From NCBI RefSeq assembly GCF_002237575.1, contig NZ_CP022535.1:310001-374000 (forward strand): a stretch of 64,000 bases of DNA. Reading direction: 5' to 3'. The number at the start of each line of letters is the position of its first letter. Position 1 is the first letter of the stretch. The notes under the pieces were generated by a model, which saw only the letters and a list, made by a program, of their open reading frames with translations, did no database searches and was not told the DNA's origin. The stretch comes from Spiroplasma corruscae (GTDB taxonomy: Bacteria; Bacillota_I; Bacilli_A; Mycoplasmatales; Mycoplasmataceae). The translations under genes were made by a program, and so were the position numbers. Below, piece by piece: positions 21,695 through 31,400 of the stretch.

Positions 21695-22795
21695 ATGAAA
21701 AAAGTAGCACTATTTGGAGGCAGTTTTGACCCAATTCATACTGACCACATTAATATAATGAAATCTTGTAAGAAAGATTTAAAGTTTGATGAAGTATGGC
21801 TGATACCAACTTATTTAAACCCGTTTAAATTAATATCAACTTCAAGTGTTAATCAAAGATTAGAAATGATTAAAATCGCTATAAAGGGTCTTGATTTTGT
21901 GAAAGTTAAAACTTATGAAATATCAAAAACTGTACGATCTTATACATATGATACTGTTTGTTATTATAAAAAAAAGTATCCTAATATAAATTTTTCTTTT
22001 ATTATGGGTTCTGATCAATTAGATAAGTTTGAAAAATGAGATCATTTTAAAAACTTAATTAAAGCTATTGATTTTAAGGTATATAAAAGAAGTGACACAT
22101 ATAATAATGAAATAATAAATAAATACAATTTAGAACTATTTGAATTTGAAAATAATTTTATAAGTTCTACTGAAATAAGAAATCTTGAAAAACTAAATCT
22201 TCAAATCAAAGAAGTAAATGACTATATAAATTATAATCTTATGTATCTTTATGAAAGATTAGAATCAAGAATGACACAAGAAAGATATTTTCATTCACTA
22301 AATGTTGGACGTTACTCATTAGAACTAGCCTTATTAAATAACTGTGATTTAAATAAAGCTTTTGTTGCTGGAACCCTTCATGATATTGCTAAAGAATGAG
22401 ATTATGATGAAATGAATGAATATATTAATCTTTTTGATAAAAGCTTATTAAAAGAACCAAAACAAGTATGGCATTCATTCGTTGGTTCTTTTCATCTGAA
22501 AAAGGATTGATTAATTGATGACCCAGTAATTACTAGTGCAGTTTTTAAACATACTGTTGCAGATAAAGACATGAGTGTAATTGATATGATAGTTTTTTGT
22601 GCAGATAAAATCTCTTATGAAAGAGATTATTTTGATATAGAAAGGTTTAGAGCAGTTGTAAAAGCTGATTTAAAAATGGGATTTAAAGAATTGCTAAAGA
22701 GACAGTTTGAATTTGCTAAATTAAAAAATGGAGTCGAAAATATTGGAACTAAGCTTTTAGAAGCATATGATTGATGGGTTACAAATGATAATTAA
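21695..22795 (+). CDS. nadD: NadD-YqeK fusion: nicotinate-nucleotide adenylyltransferase + HD hydrolase
   Basis: 366 residues in two domains. Residues 1 to about 180 are NadD, which adenylylates nicotinate mononucleotide for NAD synthesis: the nucleotidyltransferase motif GGSFDPIHTDH (8-18) and ISSTEIR (about 163) are intact. Residues from about 190 are YqeK, an HD-domain hydrolase (HSLNVGR, then the metal-binding HDIAKEW near 230, then a later HTVADKD), a family linked to diadenosine tetraphosphate hydrolysis. In Bacillus these are separate adjacent genes; here they are one reading frame. The last codons (TGA TGG, both Trp) overlap mtnN. SD is AAAGGAA. Confidence 0.93.
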
Positions 22796-23447
22796 TAAGT
22801 ATAATTACGCTTTCATTTTCGCAATGTATGATGAAGCAAAAGATACAATTGAATATCTTGGTTTTGAAAAAATAATGGGATTATTCGATATATATAAAAA
22901 GGATAATTATTATATAGTTATATCTGGTATTGGTTTGGTAAATGCTTCAACTTGCCTTACATATATGGATACTAAGTTTGATATATCATATTTTATTAAT
23001 GTAGGTACTGCATGTAGCTTGTCTCATTCATTTAAGCAACTTGATTTTTTTATAGTCGAAGAGGCTTTTCTTGGAAATGTGGATGTAACTGGTTTTGGTT
23101 ACTCTTTTGGACAAGTTCCAAAAATGCCAAAAAGTTATCTTTCAAACGATCTTTTTAATAAGGAATTAATTAATTTTAAAAAAGTAAAAATACTATCAAG
23201 TGATGTATTTATAAATTCTAAGGAAAAAGTTGAAAACATTATTTATAAAGTATCTAAGGATATAGATTTAGTTGATATGGAGTGTGCAGCAATTTTTCAA
23301 AGTGCATATATTCTTAAAAAAAGTGTCATTAGTATAAAAATCATAAGTGATGTTGTTGGAACAAATTCAAATGAGAATGATTTTGCAAAAGTAATGGTAC
23401 AATGCTCAAGCAAAATTAAAAATTTAATAAAACTAATAATAAAATAA
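22767..23447 (+). CDS. mtnN: 5'-methylthioadenosine/S-adenosylhomocysteine nucleosidase
   Basis: 226 residues (220 if the second ATG, 22785, is used). It cleaves adenine from MTA and SAH, removing inhibitors of methyltransferases. The nucleosidase signature VDMECAAIFQSA (about residues 169-180; usually VDMExAA, with the ribose-binding Met-Glu) and GTACSL (about 86) are clear. The catalytic Asp occurs in the ISDVVGT segment near the end. It overlaps nadD by 29 bases from ATG 22767 or 11 from ATG 22785; either start implies coupled translation. A bidirectional terminator overlaps its stop. Confidence 0.9.
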   Translation: MIDGLQMIINKYNYAFIFAMYDEAKDTIEYLGFEKIMGLFDIYKKDNYYIVISGIGLVNASTCLTYMDTKFDISYFINVGTACSLSHSFKQLDFFIVEEAFLGNVDVTGFGYSFGQVPKMPKSYLSNDLFNKELINFKKVKILSSDVFINSKEKVENIIYKVSKDIDLVDMECAAIFQSAYILKKSVISIKIISDVVGTNSNENDFAKVMVQCSSKIKNLIKLIIK

Positions 23448-23475
23448 AAATATGGAAAATTTTCCATATTTTTAT
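23446..23475. terminator. Bidirectional terminator
   Basis: A long palindrome of AAAAATATGG/CCATATTTTT type between convergent mtnN (plus) and the small membrane protein (minus). It has A's on one side and T's on the other, so it serves both strands. Confidence 0.8.
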
Positions 23476-23516
23476 TTTATTATTAGAATATAAATGTATA
23501 ATAAAAACAAGAATTA

Positions 23517-23714
23517 TTAAATTTTATTAGTTATCTTTAATACTAATAAAACAATTCCGATAGTTCAGAATAATAGTAATGAGAAAAATATTAAAAATTT
23601 TGATCAAGAAAAAAATTTATGCATTATTTTATCCATAAATCTAATTATTCCTCAAATAACAAACGGTGCTGCAAATATTATTCCTATTATTATAGCTATT
23701 ACTTCAGTGCTCAT
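23517..23714 (-). CDS. 65-residue two-TM membrane protein (paralogue of 28482..28679)
   Basis: The minus-strand frame begins MSTEVIAIIIG, has membrane segments at about residues 5-25 and 39-60, and a basic loop FMDKIMHKFF between them. Three TGA Trp codons break it in the standard code, so it is easily missed. The start follows GAGGT. It aligns without gaps to another 65-residue minus-strand protein 5 kb away: M27, D/E28, K29, I30, H32 and F35 are shared. It lies upstream of and divergent from the 6-phospho-beta-glucosidase gene. Same size, topology and motif argue for a real gene family; function unknown. Confidence 0.7.
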
Positions 23715-23764
23715 TTCATAACCTCGCTACTACTATTCTATAATAAAAATGAGAGGAAAATTTT

Positions 23765-25264
23765 ATGAAAAAACATGATTTTTTATTTTCGGTATCAACA
23801 AATGCATTTCAAATTGAAGGTGCAAGAAGTTTACATGGTAGAACTGACTCGTTATGAGATTGATATACAAAAACTTATTATAAAGTACCACCAGTAGGAT
23901 CTACAGAAAGAGAAATTAATTCAATAGAAGTATCAAGTGATTTTTATCATAAATATAAATCTGATATAAAAATCATGAAAGATTTGGGATTAAATGCCTT
24001 TGTATATAATATGGATTGAACTAGAATTTTTCCAACTAATGAAAATTATATAAACCCAATGGGAATTCAATTTTATGTTAACTTATTTGAAGAACTTAGA
24101 AATAATAATATTAAACCTATTCCAATTTTATTTCATTGAGATACACCTATGTGACTAGAAATAAAGGGTGGTTGAGAGTCAAAAGAAATACTTAAAGCAT
24201 TTAGAAATTATTGCGCAACTGTATTTAAGTATTTAGGTAAATACACAGATATTTGGTTTGTTAATGATGAAAATAAATCATTTACATTAGATGGTTATTT
24301 AGGTGACACATTTCCTCCTTGTAAAAATAGTCCAACAAGTTTTGTAAAAGCTATTCATAATTTAAATATGTCGGGTGCAATCGCAAAAGAAGAGTTTTTA
24401 AAAGCTAAAGAACTAGGTTATATTACAGAAAGTTCAATACTAGGTATTGATGATGATTGATCACCTCCTGTAATTTGAGGTGATGAGAAAAATGATACTC
24501 TTAATAATGAATTATTGGAGAACTATAATTCATGAATGAGAGATTTTTGAATTGATCCAAATATTCTTGGAAAATATCCAAGTGTTTTTTGAGATTATAT
24601 AAAAGAAAAAAATCTAGACCCTAATATTTTGGAAGGAGAGCTTGAATATTTAAGTAAATATAAACTCGACTTTATTGGTTGGAATTTTTATAGACCTTAT
24701 TTTATTACAAACAAAAATATGATAATTGATAAAACATTACTTCATAAAGAACCTGTTAATTTTGACTTTGGAAATTTCTCAGTTGTGTTGCCAAAAGAAC
24801 ATAAAAATTATACAAAGTGACTATGACCAATTTTCCCTGAATATTTAGAAGTTGGCTTAAAGGCTTATAAAGATAAATATAATTTACCAATCATGATAAT
24901 CGAAAATGGTTTTGGAGACTTTGATGATAAATCTAAAAAGCTTATATTAGACTACGATAGAATAAATTATTTAAAACCAATCATAGATATAATTACAAAA
25001 TGTAGAGAAAAAGAACTAAATCTTTTCGGTTATTCATTGTGGACTTACTGTGATATATTTTCACCTAGTGCTGGATATAGAAAAGACTATGGTTTAGTAT
25101 CTGTAGACTTCAATTCTCCAATTTTAGAAAGAAAACCAAAACTTAGTTATTGTTGATATAAAAATGTCATTAAATCAAATGGTAAAGTAACAGATTTTAA
25201 TAAAAAAGAACTAGAAAATGAACTTAATGAATTATTAGATAATTGGAATATAGGATGAAAATAA
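23765..25264 (+). CDS. 6-phospho-beta-glucosidase, GH1
   Basis: 499 residues. Hydrolyses phosphorylated beta-glucosides delivered by the neighbouring PTS. The GH1 nucleophile is Glu380 in IIENGFG and the acid/base is Glu169 in WFVNDEN; the usual NE pair reads DE, so the preceding Asn, which normally contacts the glycone, is Asp. The 6-phosphate site is visible as SPSAGYRKDY (Ser, Lys, Tyr at the spacing S-x6-K-x-Y), which supports a 6-phospho substrate. The N-terminus STNAFQIEGA is family-typical. ATG 23765 follows GAGAGGA. The DUF3284-like gene starts one base after the stop. Confidence 0.9.
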
Positions 25265-25265
25265 T

Positions 25266-25874
25266 ATGAAAGATATAAAGTTAGAAAATGAAGAAAAATT
25301 AATAGCTCAAAAAAATTATGATGATATTGTTGAAAAATTAAATAAACAAAAGTATACTTCTTTATTTGAAGAAAGAAAAAGAATAAGCAAGCTTTTCTCT
25401 TCAATGAAAATAAAAAAACCTATTGAAGAAGTTTATAATGCATTTTTACAAATATCATTAGATGATATGAATCCAAATTTAAAAAACTTAGTACTAGAAG
25501 AGGGAAGTTGATATAGATCTAGTAAGAAAAACAATAATAATATTTTCAAATTAGAAAAACTTGTTGAAAATAAAGAAATTTCTATTACTTGAGCTATCAA
25601 AAATCAGCTGTTTATTAAATCAGTTAAGTTTAGGTCTAATTCTTCAAATAAAATAACTAAAATAACATATTTTGATTTCGCAAAAGGCGATACATCTATA
25701 ATGGGGTTTTTTGAAAGGCATATATTATCTGTTTATTTAAAAAAGCAGTTCTTAGCATTTAGAGTTCAAGTTTATAAGACTAAATTATTGCTGAATTTAT
25801 ATAAACCTGCCAAAGTTGTTATTGTTAATAAAAAAATAGATAAATTATTAGAATATATTAAAAATATAATTTAA
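25266..25874 (+). CDS. DUF3284-like (SRPBCC fold?) protein, PTS-associated
   Basis: 202 residues. An N-terminal charged helix of about 40 residues (EEKLIAQKNYDDIVEKLNKQ) precedes a domain of about 150 residues with KKPIEEVYNAFLQISLDD and, near the end, FDFAKGDTSIMGFFERHILSVYLKKQF. That pattern is similar to DUF3284 proteins, small cytoplasmic proteins often encoded beside lactose/cellobiose PTS genes; I assign it from memory of the family. The ATG lies one base after the glucosidase stop, so they are coupled. It may bind or sense a sugar-derived ligand, but nothing in the sequence proves that. Confidence 0.6.
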
Positions 25875-25943
25875 ATAAAAAAAATTCTATTATTTTGTAT
25901 TATTTTGGAAAAATTAATATATAATTTTCTTAAAGGAGGTTGT

Positions 25944-26246
25944 ATGAAAAAAATTTTATTAGTTTGCTCTGCAGGTATGTCAACAAGTATGCTTGTAAAA
26001 AAGATGCAAATGTATGCAACAATTAAGAAAATAGATTTTGAAATTGTAGCTAAAGGCATGGCAGAAGCAAAACAAGATTTAGCTTCATTTGATGCTATAA
26101 TGATTGGTCCACAAATAAGTTATGCATTAGATGAAATTAAAAAAAATGCTTCCGGAAAACCGGTGGAATTAATACCTACACAAATATATGCACTAGCAAA
26201 AGGTGAAGATGCTGTAAAACAAGCATTAAGAATGCTAGAAATGTAA
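25944..26246 (+). CDS. PTS cellobiose/lactose family EIIB
   Basis: 100 residues. EIIB accepts phosphate from EIIA and passes it to the sugar during transport. The active-site Cys8 sits in the LLVCSAGMSTSMLV loop, diagnostic of the Lac/Cel family. ATG 25944 is set by the strong SD AAAGGAGG; an upstream in-frame TTG at 25905 would wrongly include the SD. EIIC follows after 23 bases. The system is closest in design to chitobiose/cellobiose PTS, with EIIA encoded separately 2.5 kb downstream. Confidence 0.92.
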   Translation: MKKILLVCSAGMSTSMLVKKMQMYATIKKIDFEIVAKGMAEAKQDLASFDAIMIGPQISYALDEIKKNASGKPVELIPTQIYALAKGEDAVKQALRMLEM

Positions 26247-26269
26247 TATGTAAGGAAAGGAGTAATAAT

Positions 26270-28450
26270 ATGAAGGATAATAAATTTACCCCTGATAAAG
26301 ATTTTAGATCCAAAGAGAAATTGAATTTTAAATCTTGATTCAAAACAAAATTTATACCGACAATGGCTAAAGCTGGAAATCAAAGATATCTTGCTGCAAT
26401 TCGTGATTCATTTGGTACAATGATTCCTCTTATTATAGCTGGATCAATTGGTGTTTTAATTAATGCAATTGTGTTTGGTGGAGCTGGATCAGGATACATA
26501 TCACTACTTGGTCTTTTTGCCAAAGCAGCTCATAGTGATTATACTTGAGAACAAGTTGGTAATTTAATTAGTACTGGTAATGCAGGTTTTGATGGTGCGC
26601 CAGATATTCTGGGATGAATGCAAACATCTAAAATATGTGGTTTAGCATTTGGACATATGAACACAGTAACAGTAGGAATGATGTCAATATATTTCTCATT
26701 TTTATTTGGTTATTATATATCAATTTCAAGAGGTTTTCAATCACCGATAATAGCAGGTATGGTTTCAACTGCATCATTTATGCTTGCTAGTTTAGGTGAA
26801 GTTCAATTCTTTATGGATGCTAAAGGTCTTATTGGTGCCATTATATTCGGTATTATGGCAACAGAACTATTTTTATGGTTATCTTCATTAAGAGCCTTAA
26901 AAATAAAACTACCAGATAGTGTACCTCCTGCCGTTGGTAAATCATTTGCCGTATTTTTACCAGTTACATTAACACTTATGGCAGTTAGTGGATTGAATAT
27001 AATTATTTTAACACTTGCTATTGTAGTATTTAATTGAAATGTTACAGGTAATAATCAAGTTGCTGGATTAAAAGATGTAACTGAAATAGATAGTCTATTT
27101 AATGCAATTAAGTCTTTGGGAGGCGAGGGTATTGCTAAACATTTAGGAATTGATTATGCTACAAATCAAAGCTGAATTGATTCATTAGTTACAAACCTTA
27201 ATAGAGAAAACTTCGCACAATGATACGAAGGTCAAGATTCAATGGTTCAATCTTATGTCGCAACATTAGTTATGACAACAAAATTTGGTGATTCTTCTAC
27301 TTCGTTAGTGGATTTAGGTAACTTTTATGATATTGCCAAAAATAATATCTTACATTTTGGATTAAGTAATGGATCAATTGATGTTATTACTGGTTCATAT
27401 ATTGGCACAAATTTAGGACCAACACAGTTTGGTGCAAGTGCTGCAATTTATCAATTCATAACATCATGATTTATTGGTTTTGCAACTGGTAATGGTGGAT
27501 TAGGATTAGGTATAGCATTCATGATATTAGTTGGGTTCTTCTGATTCTTTGGTGTTCATGGATCAAACGTAATGGGTGGAATATTTGAACCAATATTCTT
27601 AATGGTCTTGGGAATTAATAGTGCATTAGTTAGTTCATTAGGATATGAAGCAGCCGCTGCAAGTGGTTCTATGGGTGTATTTGCAAAACCATTCTTTGAT
27701 GGTTATGCATATGTAGGTGGTAGTGGTGCCACATTAGGATTATTAATAATGACATTTTGTTTATCAAAAAGAAGAGAATTAAAAGAAATAGCAAAATATT
27801 CAACACCGGCAGGTATATTCCAAATTAATGAACCAGTTATATTTGGATATCCAATGGTTTTAAATGTTGTTTATGTTGTGCCATTTATTTTCACTCCTGT
27901 GTTAAATCTAATAATTGGTTATCTATTCTCACCAGCTGTCTTTGGCTTTGTTAAGTATTCATATGTATTAGCACCGTGAACAGCACCGTGATTCTTAACA
28001 GCAGTAATAACTTCTCTAGATGCTAGGGCAATTATTCCAGCAATGATCTGTTTTGGAGTAACTATTACTGCATATCTACCATTTGTTATGTTAGATAACA
28101 TACTATATTTTAAAAAATTAAAACTAAATGACCCTGCAAAATATGAAGAAGAAAAACGTTATTATGGTGATAAATTATACAGATTTAAAATTGATACAGA
28201 TACAAAATATGAAAATATGCAAAACAAAGCTGAGTATATTTTATTAAATGCAGAATCTTCAAATGAGTTTTGGGCAAAAAGAATGGTAAATAAACAAAAA
28301 CTTGAAGAACGAAAACAAAATCAAATTGAAGCAGCAAAAATTAAAAGAGAAAAAGTTTTAGAAAAATCAATAATTTATAAAGAAAATAGAGATAAAAAGT
28401 ATATTATTCTAGAACAAAAAATTAAAAACAAAAAACAAAAAAGTGTATAA
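26270..28450 (+). CDS. PTS cellobiose-type EIIC with C-terminal charged tail
   Basis: 726 residues, well over the usual 430-450. EIIC is the membrane channel that binds and translocates the beta-glucoside during phosphorylation. The core (SFGTMIPLIIAGSIG at about 42, GGFVGVHGSN-like region FFGVHGSNVMGG near 428, and NEPVIFGYPM near 521) is typical of the Lac/Cel family; the last holds the conserved NEP. Two additions stand out: roughly 120 residues (about 257-380) in the middle and about 110 residues of Lys/Glu-rich, probably coiled-coil sequence from about 615 to the end. Numerous TGA Trp. SD AAAGGAGT. Confidence 0.9.
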
Positions 28451-28488
28451 AATTTAGAAAAACTGTCTTTTGACAGTTTTTCTAAATT
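28451..28488. terminator. Strong bidirectional terminator
   Basis: A perfect 17-base stem with a TTTT loop, arms at 28451-28467 and 28472-28488. It separates EIIC from the convergent 65-residue protein, whose stop (28482-28484) lies within the right arm. Confidence 0.85.
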
Positions 28489-28679
28489 GAAACAAATAAT
28501 GAGGTAATAACAATTGCTATAACTATTATTGTACATACTATTATACCGATTACATACATTTTTAATTTGAATGCGAAATAATGATGCCAAATTTTTTCCA
28601 TTGACTCAAATATTATATAAATAATTAAACAAATAATTATAGGTATAAAACTAAAATAAGCTAAATCAGATATGTGCAT
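28482..28679 (-). CDS. 65-residue two-TM membrane protein (paralogue of 23517..23714)
   Basis: MHISDLAYFSFIP begins the protein; an upstream TTG would add four residues but gives no better SD. Segments at about 8-25 and 42-62 are hydrophobic, with ESMEKIWHHYF between. It matches the other 65-residue protein position for position at M27, E/D28, K29, I30, H32 and F35. It lies convergent with EIIC and divergent from EIIA. Two paralogues embedded, on the opposite strand, at two points in one PTS locus suggest a role in sugar transport or its regulation; this is inference. Confidence 0.7.
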   Translation of the reverse strand: MHISDLAYFSFIPIIICLIIYIIFESMEKIWHHYFAFKLKMYVIGIIVCTIIVIAIVITSLFVSI

Positions 28680-28741
28680 AGTTATAACCAACTTTCAATA
28701 ATATTATAGCAATTTTATTTAAATTATATGGAGGAGTAGTT

Positions 28742-29062
28742 ATGGAAATATTAAACTTTGAAGAAATTTCTTTTACAATAATTGCAAATGCAGGTGAAGC
28801 AAAAGGAAGAGCTATTAATGCAATAAGGTTAGCTAGGGAAGGTAAATTTGAAGAAGCGAAAGTAGAATTAGATTTGTCTGAAAAATCAATGGGCATTGCA
28901 GGTCATAGTCATTTAGATGTAATTTCTGCAGAAGCATCGGGAAAGAAGATTCAAATTCCAGTTTTATTTATGCACGCAGAAGATCAATTATTAACAACAG
29001 AAACTGTTATTTTATTAGCAAAAGAAATGGTTGAATTATATAAATTTATTAAGAATAAATAA
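28742..29062 (+). CDS. PTS cellobiose/lactose family EIIA
   Basis: 106 residues, all-helical. EIIA takes phosphate from HPr and hands it to EIIB. The active His78 lies in FMHAEDQL, with Asp81 (trimer metal site) three residues later, and the family motif GEAKGRAI is at about 18-25. Length is standard. SD TATGGAGGAG. It is transcribed separately from EIIB/EIIC, being cut off by the terminator at 28451 and the minus-strand small gene, and closed by a hairpin at 29072. Confidence 0.93.
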   Translation: MEILNFEEISFTIIANAGEAKGRAINAIRLAREGKFEEAKVELDLSEKSMGIAGHSHLDVISAEASGKKIQIPVLFMHAEDQLLTTETVILLAKEMVELYKFIKNK

Positions 29063-29071
29063 AAATTAATT

Positions 29072-29119
29072 AAACGTTCATACATAGATTTTAATTAATT
29101 AATGTATAAATGTTTTTTT
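29072..29119 (+). terminator. Probable rho-independent terminator
   Basis: Arms 29072-29085 and 29102-29115 pair at 13 of 14 positions (one G-U, one mismatch) around a 16-base loop, followed by U's. It lies after EIIA. Confidence 0.55.
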
Positions 29120-29150
29120 AATTTATAATTAATTTGTTTAAGAGGTAAAT

Positions 29151-29678
29151 ATGATAGATAACAATAAGTTTGAGTTACTAATTTCTAAAGAAGAAATACA
29201 TAAGAAAATAAGTGAGTACGCAGATAAATTAAATAAAAAGTATAGTGGAAAAACTTTAACGGTAATCGCAATCTTAAATGGAGCAATATTCTTTTTCACA
29301 GATTTATTAAAAAAACTAAATTTTCCAATTAAAATGGATACAATAACCGTTTCAAGTTATGATGGTATTAAATCAACTGATGATTTAAATTATCATAAAA
29401 AACTAGTAAAACCAATTGTTGAAAACGAAGATGTATTAATTATTGAAGATATTATTGACACTGGTAAAACAATGAACTCAGTTTATGAGTACATTAAATC
29501 GTTAAATCCAAAGTCATTAGAGTTAGTTGTATTAGCTTCAAAGTCGGATACAAAAAATAAGTTTAATTATGATTATGAATCATTATTTGTTGTTCCAGAT
29601 AAATACATTGTAGGTTATGGTTTTGCAATTGATGATCTTTATAGACAACTTGAAGATATTTATATAATGAAGGATTAA
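29151..29678 (+). CDS. hpt: Hypoxanthine phosphoribosyltransferase
   Basis: 175 residues. Converts hypoxanthine (and guanine) to IMP (GMP) with PRPP. The PRPP signature VLIIEDIIDTGKT at about 95-107 and the N-terminal AILNGAIFFFTDL (about 41-53) are typical; the DxxxVGYGFAIDD end is characteristic of HPT. Salvage fits a cell with a nucleoside importer and no sign of de novo purine synthesis in the window. The SD is TAAGAGGT. The stop overlaps the methyltransferase ATG by one base. Confidence 0.94.
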   Translation: MIDNNKFELLISKEEIHKKISEYADKLNKKYSGKTLTVIAILNGAIFFFTDLLKKLNFPIKMDTITVSSYDGIKSTDDLNYHKKLVKPIVENEDVLIIEDIIDTGKTMNSVYEYIKSLNPKSLELVVLASKSDTKNKFNYDYESLFVVPDKYIVGYGFAIDDLYRQLEDIYIMKD

Positions 29679-30421
29679 TGAAAAATCTTTATTTAAGTTT
29701 AAGTAGTCTAGTTTATGATTTTACAAAACCGCCAGGAACTTCAATTGATGGTGATATAGAATTTTATAAAAAAGAATTAATTCCATTAGAAGGAAAAATA
29801 TTAGAATTAGGTTGTGGTAATGGTAGACTATCAATTCCGCTAATAAAATATAATGTTGACATTGTTGGTATTGATTTATCAAAGGATATGCAATCGCTTT
29901 ATGAAAATAATATTTCCATTAATAATTTAAAAGGAAATTATATTAATAATAATATATTTGATTTAACTACAAATGATAAATTTAATCATATTATTGCTCC
30001 AAATGGATTTATTAATTTAATAAATAAGTCGTTAATAAATAAACTTTTTATAAAAATTAACAGTATATTAAAATTAGGTGGAAAATTAATTATAGATTTA
30101 ATTTATCCAATTTATTATAAAGAAGGAATAATTAATACTAACGAATATCATATTAATGACGATATTATTAAGGTGGAAAATATTTCTAAAAGTATTAACT
30201 TTATAGAACAAAAAACTCTAAATATTATAAAATATTATAGAAATGACAATATTGAAGAAGTTCAGAATATGGAATTGAATTGATATTGTCGCTATGAAAT
30301 TATTAAATACCTAGAAGATAATGGTTTTAATATTACCCAAGTATTTTGAAATTTTAAAAAACAATACGTTAGCAACTTTAATACTTTAACTATTATTTCT
30401 ATAAAGAAAGAAGGATTATAA
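29678..30421 (+). CDS. Class I SAM-dependent methyltransferase
   Basis: 247 residues. Rossmann methyltransferase with motif I ILELGCGNGRLS (about residues 40-51) and the acidic end of strand 2 at IVGIDLSKDM (about 62-71). The N-terminal LYDFTKPPG recalls small-molecule methyltransferases. Substrate cannot be inferred. It shares one base with hpt upstream (TAATG) and one base with the ROK kinase downstream, so all three are translationally linked; why these functions are coupled is not obvious. Confidence 0.85.
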
Positions 30422-31275
30422 TGAAACTAGCAGTAGATATTGGTGGAACTAACATAAGAATTGCTATAATTGATGGAAAAAACATTGTTGTTAAAGATTC
30501 TATTACTTCAGAACCTAATGATTTTGAAAAAAATTTTAAAGAAATTATTGAATTAACAAATAAATGAAGTTATGATATTGATTTCATTGGGATTTGTTGT
30601 CCTGGTCCTTATGATCCCAAAACAGGTATAATTATTAACTCTAATAACTTACCAGGTTGGAATGGAATTCCATTAAAAGAAAAGTTTCAAAAAGCTTACA
30701 ATACTGATAATGTAAAGTTAAATAATGATGCTAATATTGCAGCGCTTGGTCAATTCTTGATTAGAGATAATATACATTCATTATTATACTTTACCATTTC
30801 AACTGGAATTGGTGCTGGTTATGTTTGTAATGGGAAGATTTTAGAAGGTTTTACAGGAAATGCCTTAGAAGTTGCTAATTCTATCCCGGATATAAGTGCT
30901 ATAAATCCAACAAAATCTGGTATAGAATTTATTGCTAGTGGAAGAAATATACTTAAAAATTTATTAAATGAAGGTCTAGATATAAAAGATACTAAACATG
31001 CATTTGAGTTATATTATTCTAAAAAAAACCCTATTATTAATGCATACTTTGGATTTATAGAAGAAAAATACATTGAGTTTTTTTCTACTGCAATATATTT
31101 TTTTAACCCAGAAATAATAGTTATTGGTGGCAGTGTTGCATTACACAATAAAGATTGATTTGAAAATATATTTCAAAAAGTTATTGATGTGACGAAAGAT
31201 ATAAGTTATAAAACAAAATTTGAATTTGCAAATAAATTAGATGAATCAACTTTATTAGGTTGTGCGTTAATGTAA
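30421..31275 (+). CDS. ROK family sugar kinase (possible glucokinase)
   Basis: 284 residues. The ATP motif DIGGTNIRIAI (residues 5-15), the sugar-binding NNDANIAALG (about 101-110; catalytic Asp in the NDA segment) and the second phosphate loop STGIGAGYV (about 124-132) are all present. The usual ROK zinc motif CxCGxxGC is missing; the corresponding region (ALEVANSIPDISAINPTKSG) has no cysteine. Kinase activity on glucose or a related hexose is plausible and would feed glycolysis after cleavage of phospho-glucosides, but the exact sugar is unknown. Start coupled to the methyltransferase stop. Confidence 0.85.
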
Positions 31276-31323
31276 ATTTTATTTTGTTTTTTTATTTATA
31301 ATATTATGTATGCATAATTAGTG

Positions 31324-31329
31324 TATAAT
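31324..31329 (+). promoter_or_regulatory. -10 box (first of two) upstream of the 31401 gene
   Basis: TATAAT preceded by GTG, in the word TTAGTGTATAATAAG. No consensus -35. A nearly identical word recurs 43 bases downstream, so the gene may have tandem promoters. Confidence 0.4.
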
Positions 31330-31366
31330 AAGTGCCTTAGTACTTTAAAAATAGGAATAAATAGTG

Positions 31367-31372
31367 TATAAT
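31367..31372 (+). promoter_or_regulatory. -10 box (second) abutting a palindrome
   Basis: TAGTGTATAATC; TATAAT at 31367-31372 overlaps the start of the palindrome at 31370-31387 and lies 29 bases before the ATG. Confidence 0.45.
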
Positions 31373-31387
31373 CAATTTAAATTGATT
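31370..31387. promoter_or_regulatory. 18-base perfect palindrome, candidate operator
   Basis: AATCAATTTAAATTGATT reads identically on both strands and overlaps the second -10 and the likely transcription start of the 31401 gene. It is followed by TTTAGGGGG, which contains the SD. It is not followed by a T-run, so an operator fits better than a terminator. Confidence 0.45.
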
Positions 31388-31400
31388 TTAGGGGGTAGCT

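Noticed and set aside
23446-23475. Long palindrome considered as a mobile-element end
   Set aside because: It lies between convergent genes with T-runs on both strands, so a bidirectional terminator is sufficient.
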